Notes: generated from the letters alone by a model not told the origin. 62,672 bases of DNA from an uncultured Loktanella sp. (GCA_937132065.1 CAKZNT010000011.1:1-62672); one strand, 5' to 3'. Shown: positions 39,544-48,444, numbered from the stretch's first letter. Numbers and translations: made by a program.

Positions 39544-39891
39544 ATGCGCAAACTCGAGAGCAATGTTATCGGAATGGATCAAGGCGACGTCGTCTTGTTT
39601 TCAGATTTCGAACATGACGGTCAGATGTGGACGGGCGATGGTCCGCGCCATACCCGCATGGCTGTGGCATTCTCCGAGGTCTACACGGGCCGCCCTAACG
39701 TCTATGTCTCGGTGTCGATGCTTGATATTTCCAATAGCGGGAATTCCCGCTTTGACGTGCAGGCCGAGAATATCACAAATAGCGGGTTTGATATCGTGTT
39801 CCGCACGTGGGGCGACAGTCGAGTCGCCCGCTGTCGTGTCGCGTGGCAGTCCATCGGCGCAGTGCGCGCCGATGATGTCTGGGACCTTTAG
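39544..39891 (+). CDS. H-type lectin-domain protein
   Basis: A 115-aa cytosolic-looking protein without a signal peptide. Its core matches the H_lectin fold: [38 protein letters not shown] and [12 protein letters not shown]. Such domains bind GalNAc-type sugars in snails and slime moulds; the bacterial ligand is unknown. ATG at 39544 has CGGAGC 5 bp upstream. It follows the atp terminator and converges on prs with interlocked stops (TTAG at 39888-39891). Confidence 0.75.
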   Translation: MRKLESNVIGMDQGDVVLFSDFEHDGQMWTGDGPRHTRMAVAFSEVYTGRPNVYVSVSMLDISNSGNSRFDVQAENITNSGFDIVFRTWGDSRVARCRVAWQSIGAVRADDVWDL

Positions 39892-40904
39892 GACCGATAC
39901 ATGCCTTCGTAGATCGGGCCGAGTGTCTTGTGATCAAACAGGGAGGACACGGATGTGCCGTTCCATGTGTTCAAGACAGCCTGCGCAAACATTGGTGCGG
40001 TGGGCACGATGCGGATATTCGGGCACGCCTTGACCGCATCTGTCGCTTGGATCGTGTCGCTGATCACAAGGTTTTTCATCACTGAGTTGCTGATCCGGTC
40101 AACCGCAGGGCCGGAAAGGACGCCGTGCGTGATATAGGAGTGAACCTCTTTCGCGCCGTTTTCCATCAGCACCTCAGCCGCCTTGCATAGCGTGCCAGCC
40201 GTATCCACGATATCGTCAACGATCAGGCAAACCCGATCCTTCACATCACCGATCACTGTCATCTCGGCCACTTCACCCGGCTTGCCGCGCCGCTTGTCGA
40301 CGATGGAAAGAGGCGCGCCGATCCGTTGGGCAAGATCACGCGCCCGCGCAACGCCACCAACATCAGGAGACACAACCATGACGTCATCCATGTTGCCCCG
40401 AAAGTGATGCATCACATCAAGCGCAAAGACAGGGGAGGCGTAGAGGTTGTCGACGGGAATATCAAAGAAGCCCTGAATTTGTGTCGCGTGCAAATCAAGT
40501 GTCAGAACCCGCTCGATCCCTGCCTCTACCATCATATTCGCGACCAGCTTGGCAGTGATAGGCGTGCGCGCCTTGGAGCGGCGATCTTGGCGGGCATAGC
40601 CGAAGTAGGGGATAACAGCCGTGATACGGCCCGCAGAGGAGCGGCGCAGTGCATCCGCGATGATCAGCAGTTCCATCAGGTTATCGTTGGCCGGATTTGA
40701 CGTGGGTTGCAGGATATACATATCCTCGCCGCGCACGTTTTCGTAAACCTCGACGAAAATCTCGCCATCGTTAAAGCGTTCGACGCGTGCATCTACCAGC
40801 CCAACCTTAACCCCGCGGTGCATCGACATGCGCCCCGCGACAGCATCGGCGAGCGGCCGATTGGCGTTACCTGAAATCAGCTTTGGCTCGTTCGTTTTTG
40901 ACAT
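39888..40904 (-). CDS. prs: Ribose-phosphate pyrophosphokinase
   Basis: A 338-aa class I PRPP synthase making the precursor of nucleotides, histidine and tryptophan from ribose 5-phosphate and ATP. It has [35 protein letters not shown] and the PRPP-binding [15 protein letters not shown]. The length, slightly above the usual 315 aa, comes from a longer N-terminus ([20 protein letters not shown]). It is transcribed leftward and divergent from the isomerase gene. Confidence 0.96.
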   Translation of the reverse strand: MSKTNEPKLISGNANRPLADAVAGRMSMHRGVKVGLVDARVERFNDGEIFVEVYENVRGEDMYILQPTSNPANDNLMELLIIADALRRSSAGRITAVIPYFGYARQDRRSKARTPITAKLVANMMVEAGIERVLTLDLHATQIQGFFDIPVDNLYASPVFALDVMHHFRGNMDDVMVVSPDVGGVARARDLAQRIGAPLSIVDKRRGKPGEVAEMTVIGDVKDRVCLIVDDIVDTAGTLCKAAEVLMENGAKEVHSYITHGVLSGPAVDRISNSVMKNLVISDTIQATDAVKACPNIRIVPTAPMFAQAVLNTWNGTSVSSLFDHKTLGPIYEGMYRS

Positions 40905-40958
40905 GGAAGGCGGTCCCTTTGGCAGAAGGCTGCGATATGGATTAACAGAATCGGATCG

Positions 40959-40986
40959 TTGACACCGATTAACACAAGGCTAGGGT
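40959..40986 (+). promoter_or_regulatory. Candidate promoter of the HCCA isomerase-like gene
   Basis: TTGACA at 40959-40964 and TAGGGT at 40981-40986, with a 16-bp spacer, lie 34 bp before the start codon at 41021. The -35 is perfect and the -10 partial. Confidence 0.35.
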
Positions 40987-41020
40987 CAGGCAAAGAAACA
41001 GCACCCAATTGGAGCATAAA

Positions 41021-41620
41021 ATGCCGCATATCGATTACTTCTTTGCAACGATTTCGCCGTTCACTTACCTCAATGGTTCTCGTGTCGAGGAAATTGCGGC
41101 CAAGCACGGTGCGACCGTGACTTATAAGCCGCTCGATATCATGGGGCTGTTTGGCCGCACGGGGGGCGTGCCCCCCAAGGACCGTCATCCCAACCGTCAG
41201 GAATACCGCCTGCAAGATATGCGCCGCCGCGCGGCCTTGGCTGGTTTGCCGCTCAATCTGAAGCCCGCGTTCTGGCCGACGAACCCCGCCCCGTCTGGCT
41301 ATGCGATTATTGCAGCGCAAAATGCGGGGGGCGGTGATATGGGGAAGTTGGTGCATTCTTATGCGGCGGCCTGTTGGGCGGGCGAACGCGACATCGCGCA
41401 AGATGATGTTGTGCGAGACCTGCTGGAACAGGCGGGCTTTGACCCCGCACTTGCCGATAGCGGGTTGCTCGTGGGGGCAGAAACCTATGCTGCGAATCTG
41501 GAAGAGGCCGTTGCGCGCGGTGTCTTTGGCGCGCCGTTCTTTATCACGGATCAGGATGAGCGGCTGTGGGGCCAAGACCGCCTTGACGATCTTGACGCTG
41601 TGCTTGGCGGCAAGGTTTAA
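41021..41620 (+). CDS. 2-hydroxychromene-2-carboxylate isomerase family protein
   Basis: A 199-aa DsbA-fold, glutathione-transferase kappa-like protein. It has the N-terminal YFFATISPFTYLNGSRVEEIA with the catalytic Ser in place of the DsbA cysteines, and the C-terminal AVARGVFGAPFFITDQDERLWGQDRL. The name comes from a naphthalene pathway enzyme; the true substrate in this genome is unknown, as no aromatic catabolic genes lie nearby. ATG at 41021 has TTGGAG 7 bp upstream. Its stop interlocks with that of the threonine aldolase gene (TTAA at 41617-41620). Confidence 0.85.
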   Translation: MPHIDYFFATISPFTYLNGSRVEEIAAKHGATVTYKPLDIMGLFGRTGGVPPKDRHPNRQEYRLQDMRRRAALAGLPLNLKPAFWPTNPAPSGYAIIAAQNAGGGDMGKLVHSYAAACWAGERDIAQDDVVRDLLEQAGFDPALADSGLLVGAETYAANLEEAVARGVFGAPFFITDQDERLWGQDRLDDLDAVLGGKV

Positions 41621-42663
41621 GAACGCAAAACGTCGAGAAACTGATCAACAGCGGCGTTTGTCATGGACCAGTCCGTGACAAACCGCGCCGACAGGGGCTG
41701 GTCAGGATCACCCTGCATCGGATCGCCGTCCATCGTGTGATAAACTGCGCCAGCCTCCAATAGCCGCGCATGATCTCGGCGGGGCAGGCGGGCAAAAATC
41801 ATATTTGCCTGCGGATCAAAAAGCAGCTCGGCAGTGTTATGACCACGCAGACCTTCTGCAAGGCGCGCGCAGGTCGCATTGGCCGCAACCGCCATATCGT
41901 GCCAGAGATTGTCAGTGAGGTAGGCCTTCATCTGCGCCGACAGGTAACGGTGCTTTGAGAACAAATGCGCGCCGCGCTTGCGCCGCAGCTCGAATTCCCA
42001 CGCGAGATCGGGGTCAAAGATGACGCAGGCCTCGACGCCCATCAGGCCGTTCTTTGTGCCGCCAAAACTGACCGTATCAACGCCCGCCTTCCATGTCATT
42101 TCCGCAGGTGTGCAACCAAGCGCGACAAGCGCGTTGCTAAAGCGTGCGCCGTCGAGGTGAAGTTTGCTGCCGAATTCATGGGTCACATCCGCAAGGGCGC
42201 GGATCTCTGCGAGACTGTGAATGGTCCCTTTTTCAGTGACTTGCGTGATTGAGACAGGGCCGCGTTGTGGTCCGTGAACGCCACGTGTGTGCTCGGCGAG
42301 CATCGCGGCGCGCAACGCATCCGGCGTCATTTTCGCGTCAACCGCGGGGACAAGCGTTAGCTTTGCACCAGAGTAGAATTCGGGCGCGTTGCATTCGTCT
42401 TCATTGATGTGAGCCATCGGCGTGCAAAAAATCGTGTCCCACGGATTTGCCATCGTCGCCAGCAAAAGGGAGTTCGCGGCTGTGCCTGTAGCCACCAGAT
42501 AAACGGCGGCTTGGGGCGCCTCGAAGAGGTCGCGCACCATCTGGCGCACATCGTCCATGATCGGATCGTCGCCGTAGCTTTGCGTGTAGTTTGTGTTGGC
42601 GTCCACGAGCGCTTGCATCACCGAGGGGTGGGCAGGCCCAGAGTTGTCGGATGCGAAATACAT
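41617..42663 (-). CDS. Low-specificity L-threonine aldolase
   Basis: A 348-aa PLP enzyme of the beta-eliminating lyase family that cleaves L-threonine to glycine and acetaldehyde. The N-terminal FASDNSGPAHPSVMQAL, the AHINEDECNAPEF segment, HLDGARFSNA (PLP Asp) and SFGGTKNG (Schiff-base Lys) are all present. The ATG shares one base with the stop of the YcgN gene (TAATG), so the two are likely coupled with ribF in one operon. Confidence 0.92.
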   Translation of the reverse strand: MYFASDNSGPAHPSVMQALVDANTNYTQSYGDDPIMDDVRQMVRDLFEAPQAAVYLVATGTAANSLLLATMANPWDTIFCTPMAHINEDECNAPEFYSGAKLTLVPAVDAKMTPDALRAAMLAEHTRGVHGPQRGPVSITQVTEKGTIHSLAEIRALADVTHEFGSKLHLDGARFSNALVALGCTPAEMTWKAGVDTVSFGGTKNGLMGVEACVIFDPDLAWEFELRRKRGAHLFSKHRYLSAQMKAYLTDNLWHDMAVAANATCARLAEGLRGHNTAELLFDPQANMIFARLPRRDHARLLEAGAVYHTMDGDPMQGDPDQPLSARFVTDWSMTNAAVDQFLDVLRS

Positions 42664-43133
42664 TAGGTCGGCTCCTCGATGATATAATCTTCCCAGTCGT
42701 CCTCATTAACGTCACCTTCGGCGATTGTGATGTCCTTGATCGACACGCCAGCGCGGTGCACCGATTGCGGATCGCCAGAGATCAGCGGATGCCACGGGTA
42801 AAGATCGCGCCCCTCCGCAACTAGGCGGTAACCGCAGGTTTTGGGCAGCCAATACATGTTATCTTCCAACGTCTTAGGCGTCAGGACGATGCATTCTGGC
42901 ACATATTGGTGGCGCAGCGCGTATTTGCTACATAGGCAGGTCGCGCCATCCAGAAGGCGACAGGCCACGCGGGTCAGGTCGACCTCGCCTGTGTCCTCGT
43001 CTTCGAGTTTGTTCAGGCAGCACTTGCCGCACCCGTCGCAAACAGCCTCCCATTCGGGGCGGGTGAATTCGTCCATCGGGACGGTTTTCCAGAACTCGGG
43101 CCGTAGGTTGTCGCGGTTGATGCTGTCAGACAT
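42663..43133 (-). CDS. YcgN-family cysteine-cluster protein (UPF0260)
   Basis: A 156-aa protein with eight or more conserved cysteines: CDGCGKCCLNKLEDED, VACRLLDGATCLCSKY, VPECIVL and LPKTCGYR. This is the YcgN/UPF0260 pattern, suggesting a metal or iron-sulphur site; the function is unknown. It starts 8 bp inside the 3' end of ribF (43126-43133). A longer open frame to 43349 is antisense-like and is not used. Confidence 0.9.
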   Translation of the reverse strand: MSDSINRDNLRPEFWKTVPMDEFTRPEWEAVCDGCGKCCLNKLEDEDTGEVDLTRVACRLLDGATCLCSKYALRHQYVPECIVLTPKTLEDNMYWLPKTCGYRLVAEGRDLYPWHPLISGDPQSVHRAGVSIKDITIAEGDVNEDDWEDYIIEEPT

Positions 43134-44064
43134 TTGCAAGAATTTCCCGAGCGCGGACGCAGTCGGCATCCATTTGAGTGATGAGGCTATCGAGGCCATC
43201 GAATTTAAGTTCGGGCCGCAGGTATTCGACCAAAGCCACCGAGAGGGTCGCGCCGTAAAGATCGCCTTTGAAATCAAAGAGGAAGCTCTCGCAGTTGGGC
43301 CTGTTTTCACCAAACATGGGCCGCACGCCGATTGAAGCCGCCCCGTCATAGCGCCCTGCGTGTGGGCCGTCGAGCACGGTCACTTTTACCGCGTAGACGC
43401 CAAATTTGGGCGGATGCAGGTTGTCGATAGACATGTTGGCTGTCGGGTAGCCAAGCTCGCGCCCGCGCTGCTCTCCGCGAATAATCTCGTTTTCGAGCCT
43501 GTGCCAATGCCCCAGCATTTTGGCGGCATCTTGCGGGCGTCCTTCGGAGAGGGCGGTGCGGATCGCGGTGGAGGAGATTTCGGACGTGCCGATTGACAGC
43601 AGCGGCGACACCGTCACGCCAAAGCCCATTTCCTCGCCGTAAGCGCGCAGCGAATCTGCGTTGCCCTTGCGCCCCTGCCCAAAGCAGAAGTCAGCGCCAA
43701 CCACCACATGTGACAAGCCAAGCTGATCCTTGATCACGGTCTGCGCAAACTCGCGATCTGTGAGCGAAGCGAGCCCTTCGTTGAATGGCAATTCATAGAG
43801 TTTTTCGACGCCCAGTTTTGCAAGGCGGTTTGCCTTGGCATCTGCGTTCATCAGGCGGAAGGGGTTGTTATCTATAGAGAAATAGGCGCGCGGGTGCGGC
43901 TCGAAGGTCAAAATGCCCAAGGGCGCGTTCGCCTTTTCTGCCGCGTTGCGGGCAATGTCGATGACGGCCTGATGGCCGAGGTGAACACCATCGAAATTCC
44001 CGATCGCCACGGCTGCGCCGCGGTCGCTTGGGTCGATGAAATAGGGGTCACGAATTATGCGCAT
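43126..44064 (-). CDS. ribF: Bifunctional riboflavin kinase / FAD synthetase
   Basis: A 312-aa enzyme that phosphorylates riboflavin to FMN and adenylylates FMN to FAD. The FAD synthetase half (residues 1-180) has GNFDGVHLGHQ and VVVGADFCFGQGRKG; the riboflavin kinase half (185-305) has RGRELGYPTANM and YDGAASIGVRPMF. The downstream genes overlap it or nearly touch it. The gap to the MaoC gene is 37 bp, so they may share a transcript. Confidence 0.96.
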   Translation of the reverse strand: MRIIRDPYFIDPSDRGAAVAIGNFDGVHLGHQAVIDIARNAAEKANAPLGILTFEPHPRAYFSIDNNPFRLMNADAKANRLAKLGVEKLYELPFNEGLASLTDREFAQTVIKDQLGLSHVVVGADFCFGQGRKGNADSLRAYGEEMGFGVTVSPLLSIGTSEISSTAIRTALSEGRPQDAAKMLGHWHRLENEIIRGEQRGRELGYPTANMSIDNLHPPKFGVYAVKVTVLDGPHAGRYDGAASIGVRPMFGENRPNCESFLFDFKGDLYGATLSVALVEYLRPELKFDGLDSLITQMDADCVRAREILANV

Positions 44065-44101
44065 AGCGTTGGGTAGCGCGGGCGTGACGGGGGTGCAAGT
44101 A

Positions 44102-44545
44102 TCAGTCGAACTTACGGGACGGCGCGAGCACAGAGGCCTCGCCGACGAGCACCTTTTTGTTGTTCACAATGCAGCGTGTTTCCATCTTGACGCGCCGCTT
44201 GGTGTGGTCGATTTCAAGCACCTCAACCTCGGCGAGAACCATATCGCCCGGGCGCACAGGGGCGAGGAATTTGAGGGACTGGCCAAGGTAAACTGTGCCA
44301 TGCCCGGGAAGTTGCTCTCCGATGACAGCGGAGATCAGGCCCGCGGTCAACATGCCGTGGGCGATGCGCCCGCCAAAGATGGTGTCTTGCGCGTATTCCT
44401 CGTCGAGGTGCACGGGGTTTCTGTCGGTGGAGACCTCGGCGAACATTTCGATGTCCTTGTCGGTCACGACCTTGCGCAATGACCTGATCATGCCGATTTC
44501 GATGTCTTCGATACAGATGGTTCCGCGTGGTGCGTTGTCCAACAT
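44102..44545 (-). CDS. MaoC-like (R)-specific enoyl-CoA hydratase
   Basis: A 147-aa single-hotdog-fold hydratase. It carries the catalytic Asp/His pair in VSTDRNPVHLDEEYAQ and then FGGRIAHGMLTAGLISAVIG, the MaoC signature. It probably hydrates trans-2-enoyl-CoA to (R)-3-hydroxyacyl-CoA, linking beta-oxidation to polyhydroxyalkanoate or other acyl pathways. GCGGAGG lies 5 bp upstream of the ATG at 44545. The 93-bp upstream spacer is AT-rich, with small palindromes such as GTAACTTAATTAC. Confidence 0.9.
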   Translation of the reverse strand: MLDNAPRGTICIEDIEIGMIRSLRKVVTDKDIEMFAEVSTDRNPVHLDEEYAQDTIFGGRIAHGMLTAGLISAVIGEQLPGHGTVYLGQSLKFLAPVRPGDMVLAEVEVLEIDHTKRRVKMETRCIVNNKKVLVGEASVLAPSRKFD

Positions 44546-44638
44546 GCCTGCCTCCGCTAAGTAATAAAACACCTCAATTTCGAGGTTTCGTGTAACTTAA
44601 TTACTTTGCAAGTGCAGAAAAATCAACCCCTAACTCGC

Positions 44639-45514
44639 TTAGCGCAAGTGGCCGATCGTATAGGTTGGCGACAACATTTCTGTTTCAAGGTAAGCACTTA
44701 GCGTATCTGCGTCAGGTTGCTCGACTGTTTTTGTTTCGGCGGCGGCTAAACCGCCCGAGATGAAGAGGGTGTCGAGATCCTCTTGCAGGCCGCCCAAAAC
44801 ATCGGTGCGAATCCCGTCACCGATGCAGATGATACGCGCGTCTGATGACACTTTGTTTAACGCTGCGAGCCTGCGCCGTGCGAGGTCGTAAATCGGCGGA
44901 TGCGGCTTGCCGAAATAGAGGCTTTCTCCGCCCATTTCGGTATAGAGAGCGGCGAGCGCACCGGCGCACCATTCACGGGTTTCACCTCGATCAACGATGA
45001 TGTCGGGATTGGCGCAAAGCAGCTTCATGCCCTTCTCGCGGGCATAGAGAAAATCGGTGCGATTGACCTCGGGCGCGGCTTGGGTGTCGAATGGCCCGCA
45101 ACAGACGATACCCTCGGCTTCGCTTAGTGGGACACGGGTGATTTCAACAGGATTGTCGAGGATATTCAGAGGCTTGAAGAAGTCCGCATCTCGTTCCTCG
45201 TGGCCCATAAAGTAGACTTTATTGCCGACGACCCCTTGGAACATGGCCGAGCGCGCGCTGTCGCCAGAGGTCGCGATTGTGTCGTAGCAATCATCAAACA
45301 TGCCCATGTCGTCGAGCTGTGTTTTCACCGAGAATTGCGGGCGGGGCGAGTTGGTCACGAGGACGACAATGCCGCCCTTGGCGCGGAAGGTTTTCATCGC
45401 GTCCATCGCGGCGGTAAATGGTGCAATGCCGTTGTGCATACAGCCCCAGAGATCAACAAATGCGGCGTCATATTGCGCGGAGATTTCGTCGAACTGCGTG
45501 ATGATCCGGGACAT
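44639..45514 (-). CDS. TIGR01459-family HAD-type protein (NagD-like)
   Basis: A 291-aa HAD-superfamily protein of the NagD-like, class IIA cap type. Motif I is VDLWGCMHNG: the nucleophile Asp is present, but the second Asp of the usual DxD is Trp. Motif II (LVTNSPRP) and motif IV (CIGDGIRTDVLGG) are normal. The family is mostly alphaproteobacterial and has no proven substrate. AAGAGG lies 6 bp before the ATG. The triple GTGCAC motif shared with tamA lies 45 bp upstream. Confidence 0.85.
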   Translation of the reverse strand: MSRIITQFDEISAQYDAAFVDLWGCMHNGIAPFTAAMDAMKTFRAKGGIVVLVTNSPRPQFSVKTQLDDMGMFDDCYDTIATSGDSARSAMFQGVVGNKVYFMGHEERDADFFKPLNILDNPVEITRVPLSEAEGIVCCGPFDTQAAPEVNRTDFLYAREKGMKLLCANPDIIVDRGETREWCAGALAALYTEMGGESLYFGKPHPPIYDLARRRLAALNKVSSDARIICIGDGIRTDVLGGLQEDLDTLFISGGLAAAETKTVEQPDADTLSAYLETEMLSPTYTIGHLR

Positions 45515-45558
45515 GCGTTAACCTCTTTTTAGCAGGAGCGTTTTAGGGTGTGACTTGC

Positions 45559-45586
45559 GTGCACACTGTGTGCACCGCACGTGCAC
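45559..45586 (-). promoter_or_regulatory. Triple GTGCAC motif upstream of the TIGR01459 gene
   Basis: GTGCAC occurs at 45559, 45570 and 45581, exactly 11 bp apart, as in the tamA promoter region. On the minus strand the first spacer here is GTGCG and at tamA GTGGG, so the similarity extends beyond the hexamers. It sits between the ppaC terminator and the TIGR01459 start codon. Confidence 0.55.
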
Positions 45587-45614
45587 AAAAGAAAAGGGGC
45601 GCACGCGGCGCCCC
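45587..45614 (-). terminator. Intrinsic terminator after ppaC
   Basis: On the minus strand GGGGCGC (45614-45608) pairs with GCGCCCC (45602-45596) around a 5-nt loop and is followed by TTTTCTTTT. It ends the ppaC message just before the GTGCAC array. Confidence 0.85.
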
Positions 45615-45626
45615 AAATCGTTAACT

Positions 45627-46553
45627 TCAGGCTGTTTTCAGATTTGGGATAATCTGTTTTTTGCGGCTCATCACCCCCGGCAAGACCACAACGTCGCCAG
45701 AAACGGACACGTTGAAAGAGGCCTCTGCCACCGTTTTGGACAGGGCGTTCGGGATCAACATTGTGGCTTCTTCTTGCAAGATGTCGACGACAAACAGGAG
45801 GACCTGATCAACACCGTCTTCGGTTGCGACAGTTGTCATGGTGTCCATGATCGACGCCTTGCGGTCGAGGATGATTTTTGGCGCTGTTGTCTCGAGCACG
45901 GAAACGCGGAATTTCGTGTCGCCGATGGCGTATTCCTTGCTGTCCATCCGCAGAAGCTCTGCGTCGGAGAAAGACGAAACGTCTGACTTGGCTTCGAACA
46001 TTTCGGTCGCATAGGCGTTCAGGTCGATACCAAGGTCGGCTGCGAGGCTTTCTGCGAGCGCCTTGTCGACGGCCGTTGTTGTTGGCGAGCGGAAAGCGAG
46101 CGTGTCTGAGATGATGCACGACAGCATCAACCCTTTGACGTTGTCAGGCATATGCGCCTCGTGCCCAGCCATCAGCCCGTGCATGATTGTCGCGGTGCAG
46201 GCCAGCGGACGGATTGTGATGTCGATTGGCCCTACGGTTTCAAGCCCGCCCACAAGTTTGTGGTGGTCGATGATCGCCGTCACGTTTGCGCCGTTGATGT
46301 TGGCAGGCAGTTCGGCAGGGTTGTTGGTGTCTACGATCACGCAAGACTGGCCATCGGCCACATCCGCGATGATTTCGGGCAGATCAAAGCCCCACCGCTT
46401 TGCGACAAAGGCCGCCTCGGTGTTTGGCGTGCCCAAAAGCTTGGCTTGTGCGACTGTGCCTGTGTGGTTCATGAACCATTCCCAGATCAGCGCGGAGCCA
46501 AGGGAATCGGTGTCGGGGGCTTTGTGCCCGAAAATCAGAGTTGTCATTGTCAT
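45627..46553 (-). CDS. ppaC: Manganese-dependent inorganic pyrophosphatase (family II)
   Basis: A 308-aa DHH-family enzyme that hydrolyses pyrophosphate to phosphate. The metal-binding motifs GHKAPDTDSLGSA, VDTNNPAEL (Asp ligand) and AIIDHHKLVG are present, with the C-terminal DHHA2 domain including SRKKQIIPNL. Family II enzymes are less common in proteobacteria than the unrelated family I. The start may be 46553 or 46547. It is divergent from the DUF2161 gene. Confidence 0.95.
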   Translation of the reverse strand: MTMTTLIFGHKAPDTDSLGSALIWEWFMNHTGTVAQAKLLGTPNTEAAFVAKRWGFDLPEIIADVADGQSCVIVDTNNPAELPANINGANVTAIIDHHKLVGGLETVGPIDITIRPLACTATIMHGLMAGHEAHMPDNVKGLMLSCIISDTLAFRSPTTTAVDKALAESLAADLGIDLNAYATEMFEAKSDVSSFSDAELLRMDSKEYAIGDTKFRVSVLETTAPKIILDRKASIMDTMTTVATEDGVDQVLLFVVDILQEEATMLIPNALSKTVAEASFNVSVSGDVVVLPGVMSRKKQIIPNLKTA

Positions 46554-46642
46554 ATCGCCTTAAATCAGGGAGGATTTGCGCGGCTTATAGAAGGGAATAC
46601 CGTGGCTGTCACCTTGCTGATTGCCCATGGCTGGTATGTGTT

Positions 46643-47311
46643 ATGTCGAAACCACGCGAGGCGGACCTTTATGCGCCTGTTAAAAAGTTTTTGGAAGCGC
46701 AGGGATACGCGGTGAAAGGCGAGGTCGGCGCGGTTGATGTCATGGCGGTGCGTGGCAAAGAGCCGCCTGTTCTTGTCGAGTTGAAGCTCGGGTTTTCGCT
46801 TACGCTGTTTCATCAGGGCATTGACCGCCTGAGTGTGACCGATCTGGTATATGTGGCCGTGCCCGAAAAGACGGGGCGCGCGGCCCAAAAGGCGATGAAG
46901 GACAACGTGAAGCTTGCCCGCCGTGTGGGGCTTGGGGTGCTGGCGGTTCGTTTGCGCGATGGTCATGTCACGGCCATGGCTGATCCGGGTGGCTACGTGC
47001 CGCGCAAGCAACCCAAAACCGCCAAGCGATTGTTGAAGGCTTATGATCGCCTAAAAGGTGACCCCAATGAGGGCGGCTCGACCCGCCATGGGATCGTCAC
47101 CGGATATCGTCAGGACGCCCTGTTATGCGCCCGCTTTCTGGCGGTGCATGGCCCGAGCGCAGGTGCGAAGGTCAAGGATTGGGCCGAAGTCCCTGCCGCG
47201 ACCAAGATCATGGCCGCCGACCATTATGGATGGTTCGAGCGCGTCAGTCGCGGAGTCTACGGGTTAACCCCCGCAGGTCGTCAAGGGCTGGCCGATTGGG
47301 GCGATGTCTAG
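46643..47311 (+). CDS. DUF2161 protein, putative PD-(D/E)XK nuclease fold
   Basis: A 222-aa protein. The N-terminal half has the PD-(D/E)XK layout: LYAPVKKFLEAQGY helix, VGAVDVMAVRG (Asp) and PPVLVELKLGF (E-x-K). The C-terminal half (about residues 130-222) looks like a winged helix (WAEVPAATKIMAADHYGWFERVSRGVYGLT). The family is annotated as a putative phosphodiesterase of unknown role and is common in Rhodobacteraceae. No good ribosome site precedes the ATG. The stop interlocks with that of the TraB gene (CTAG at 47308-47311). Confidence 0.8.
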   Translation: MSKPREADLYAPVKKFLEAQGYAVKGEVGAVDVMAVRGKEPPVLVELKLGFSLTLFHQGIDRLSVTDLVYVAVPEKTGRAAQKAMKDNVKLARRVGLGVLAVRLRDGHVTAMADPGGYVPRKQPKTAKRLLKAYDRLKGDPNEGGSTRHGIVTGYRQDALLCARFLAVHGPSAGAKVKDWAEVPAATKIMAADHYGWFERVSRGVYGLTPAGRQGLADWGDV

Positions 47312-48297
47312 AACCGCTTTAGCGTCCACCCCTCGCCAGCCAAGAGGTTGAGCAGCCCGAATCTATCGGGCAGGTGCGCCGCCCCGACGGCCACAACGAT
47401 GGTCTTGTGATCGACCAGCGCCGCGTTGATCACGGGCATCCACGCTCGATTGCGCGCCCCGATGATCGCATCTTCGGTTTTAAGCGCGATTGCCCGTGCG
47501 CTGGCGGCATCCATATCGGGTGTCTCCTCGGCGATGACCCGATTGAGCGCGATGAGTCTGCCGACGTCTTGCGCAAAGTAGCTATCGAGTAGCGCCACAA
47601 AGGTGGCTTGCTGGTCTTGCGGGCTCATCAGCGAGAGTTTTAGCATCTGGAGCTGTGTGTCGATGTCGTCGCTTTGCATGATTGTAAACAGTGTATCGAA
47701 GGGTTCGAGCGCCTGTTGCCCCACCCCAGCGATGTTTGCCTCGCGCATGATCATATGATCCAGCCCCTGCTTGCCCGCCGTCAGGTCCTCCATTGCGCAG
47801 GTGGGAATGGCGAGGGTCATCATCATATACCACGGTTCGAATTTGGCGGCGATGAATGCAGGAATCCCTTGGTCTTGCGCCGCGATTTTGACCCGCTCCC
47901 AAGTTGCTTCGTCCAGCAGTTCGGGGAGGGTTGGCCCCGTTTCGATCAGGATCGTATCGGGGTTCTCGCCAATGGCCGCTTGCAGGAGGTGTTCCTCGCG
48001 CGGTGTCGCCTCGAGGAGGATCAGGTCGGCTGTCTGGATCGCAGGGCGCAGTGTATCCAAGATCGGCTGTAGCCGCTGGTCAAAGATGTGCATCGTCCCC
48101 GCAATTGTCAGTTGCGCCTCGCCCTTGGTTGCCGTCCACGTCAGCCCTTGCCCGTAGCGGATCGCGCTCGTTTCGGCGGCGAGTTGGTCCTGCTGCGCCG
48201 CTGACAGCTGGTCGAAATAGCTGGCCCCGCCACAGAGTGCCCAAGCGGGGCTGCTCGCGATGCTAAGAATAAATCCGAGGGAAATGGCGCGCAACAT
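47308..48297 (-). CDS. TraB/GumN family protein
   Basis: A 329-aa exported protein (signal peptide MLRAISLGFILSIASSPAWA). It has the TraB/GumN core: TIAGTMHIFD with the GTxH motif near residue 60, LILLEATPREE, and the C-terminal VAVGAAHLPDRFGLLNLL with the second GxxH motif. Members are thought to be metal-dependent peptidases related to Tiki proteins; the substrate here is unknown. AAGGAGG lies 5 bp upstream of the ATG at 48297. Confidence 0.88.
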   Translation of the reverse strand: MLRAISLGFILSIASSPAWALCGGASYFDQLSAAQQDQLAAETSAIRYGQGLTWTATKGEAQLTIAGTMHIFDQRLQPILDTLRPAIQTADLILLEATPREEHLLQAAIGENPDTILIETGPTLPELLDEATWERVKIAAQDQGIPAFIAAKFEPWYMMMTLAIPTCAMEDLTAGKQGLDHMIMREANIAGVGQQALEPFDTLFTIMQSDDIDTQLQMLKLSLMSPQDQQATFVALLDSYFAQDVGRLIALNRVIAEETPDMDAASARAIALKTEDAIIGARNRAWMPVINAALVDHKTIVVAVGAAHLPDRFGLLNLLAGEGWTLKRF

Positions 48298-48444
48298 ATT
48301 GGCCTCCTTATCATATGACCCGAGCATATGCCGCTTGGCGCGTCTCGACCACAGTGCTTTTCCCCTCAATTTGCCGCTATCGCGCGATTGGCGGTGGACC
48401 TTGCGTTGAAATGCGCCATGTTTGGGGAAACCGGAGGTCTCTCG

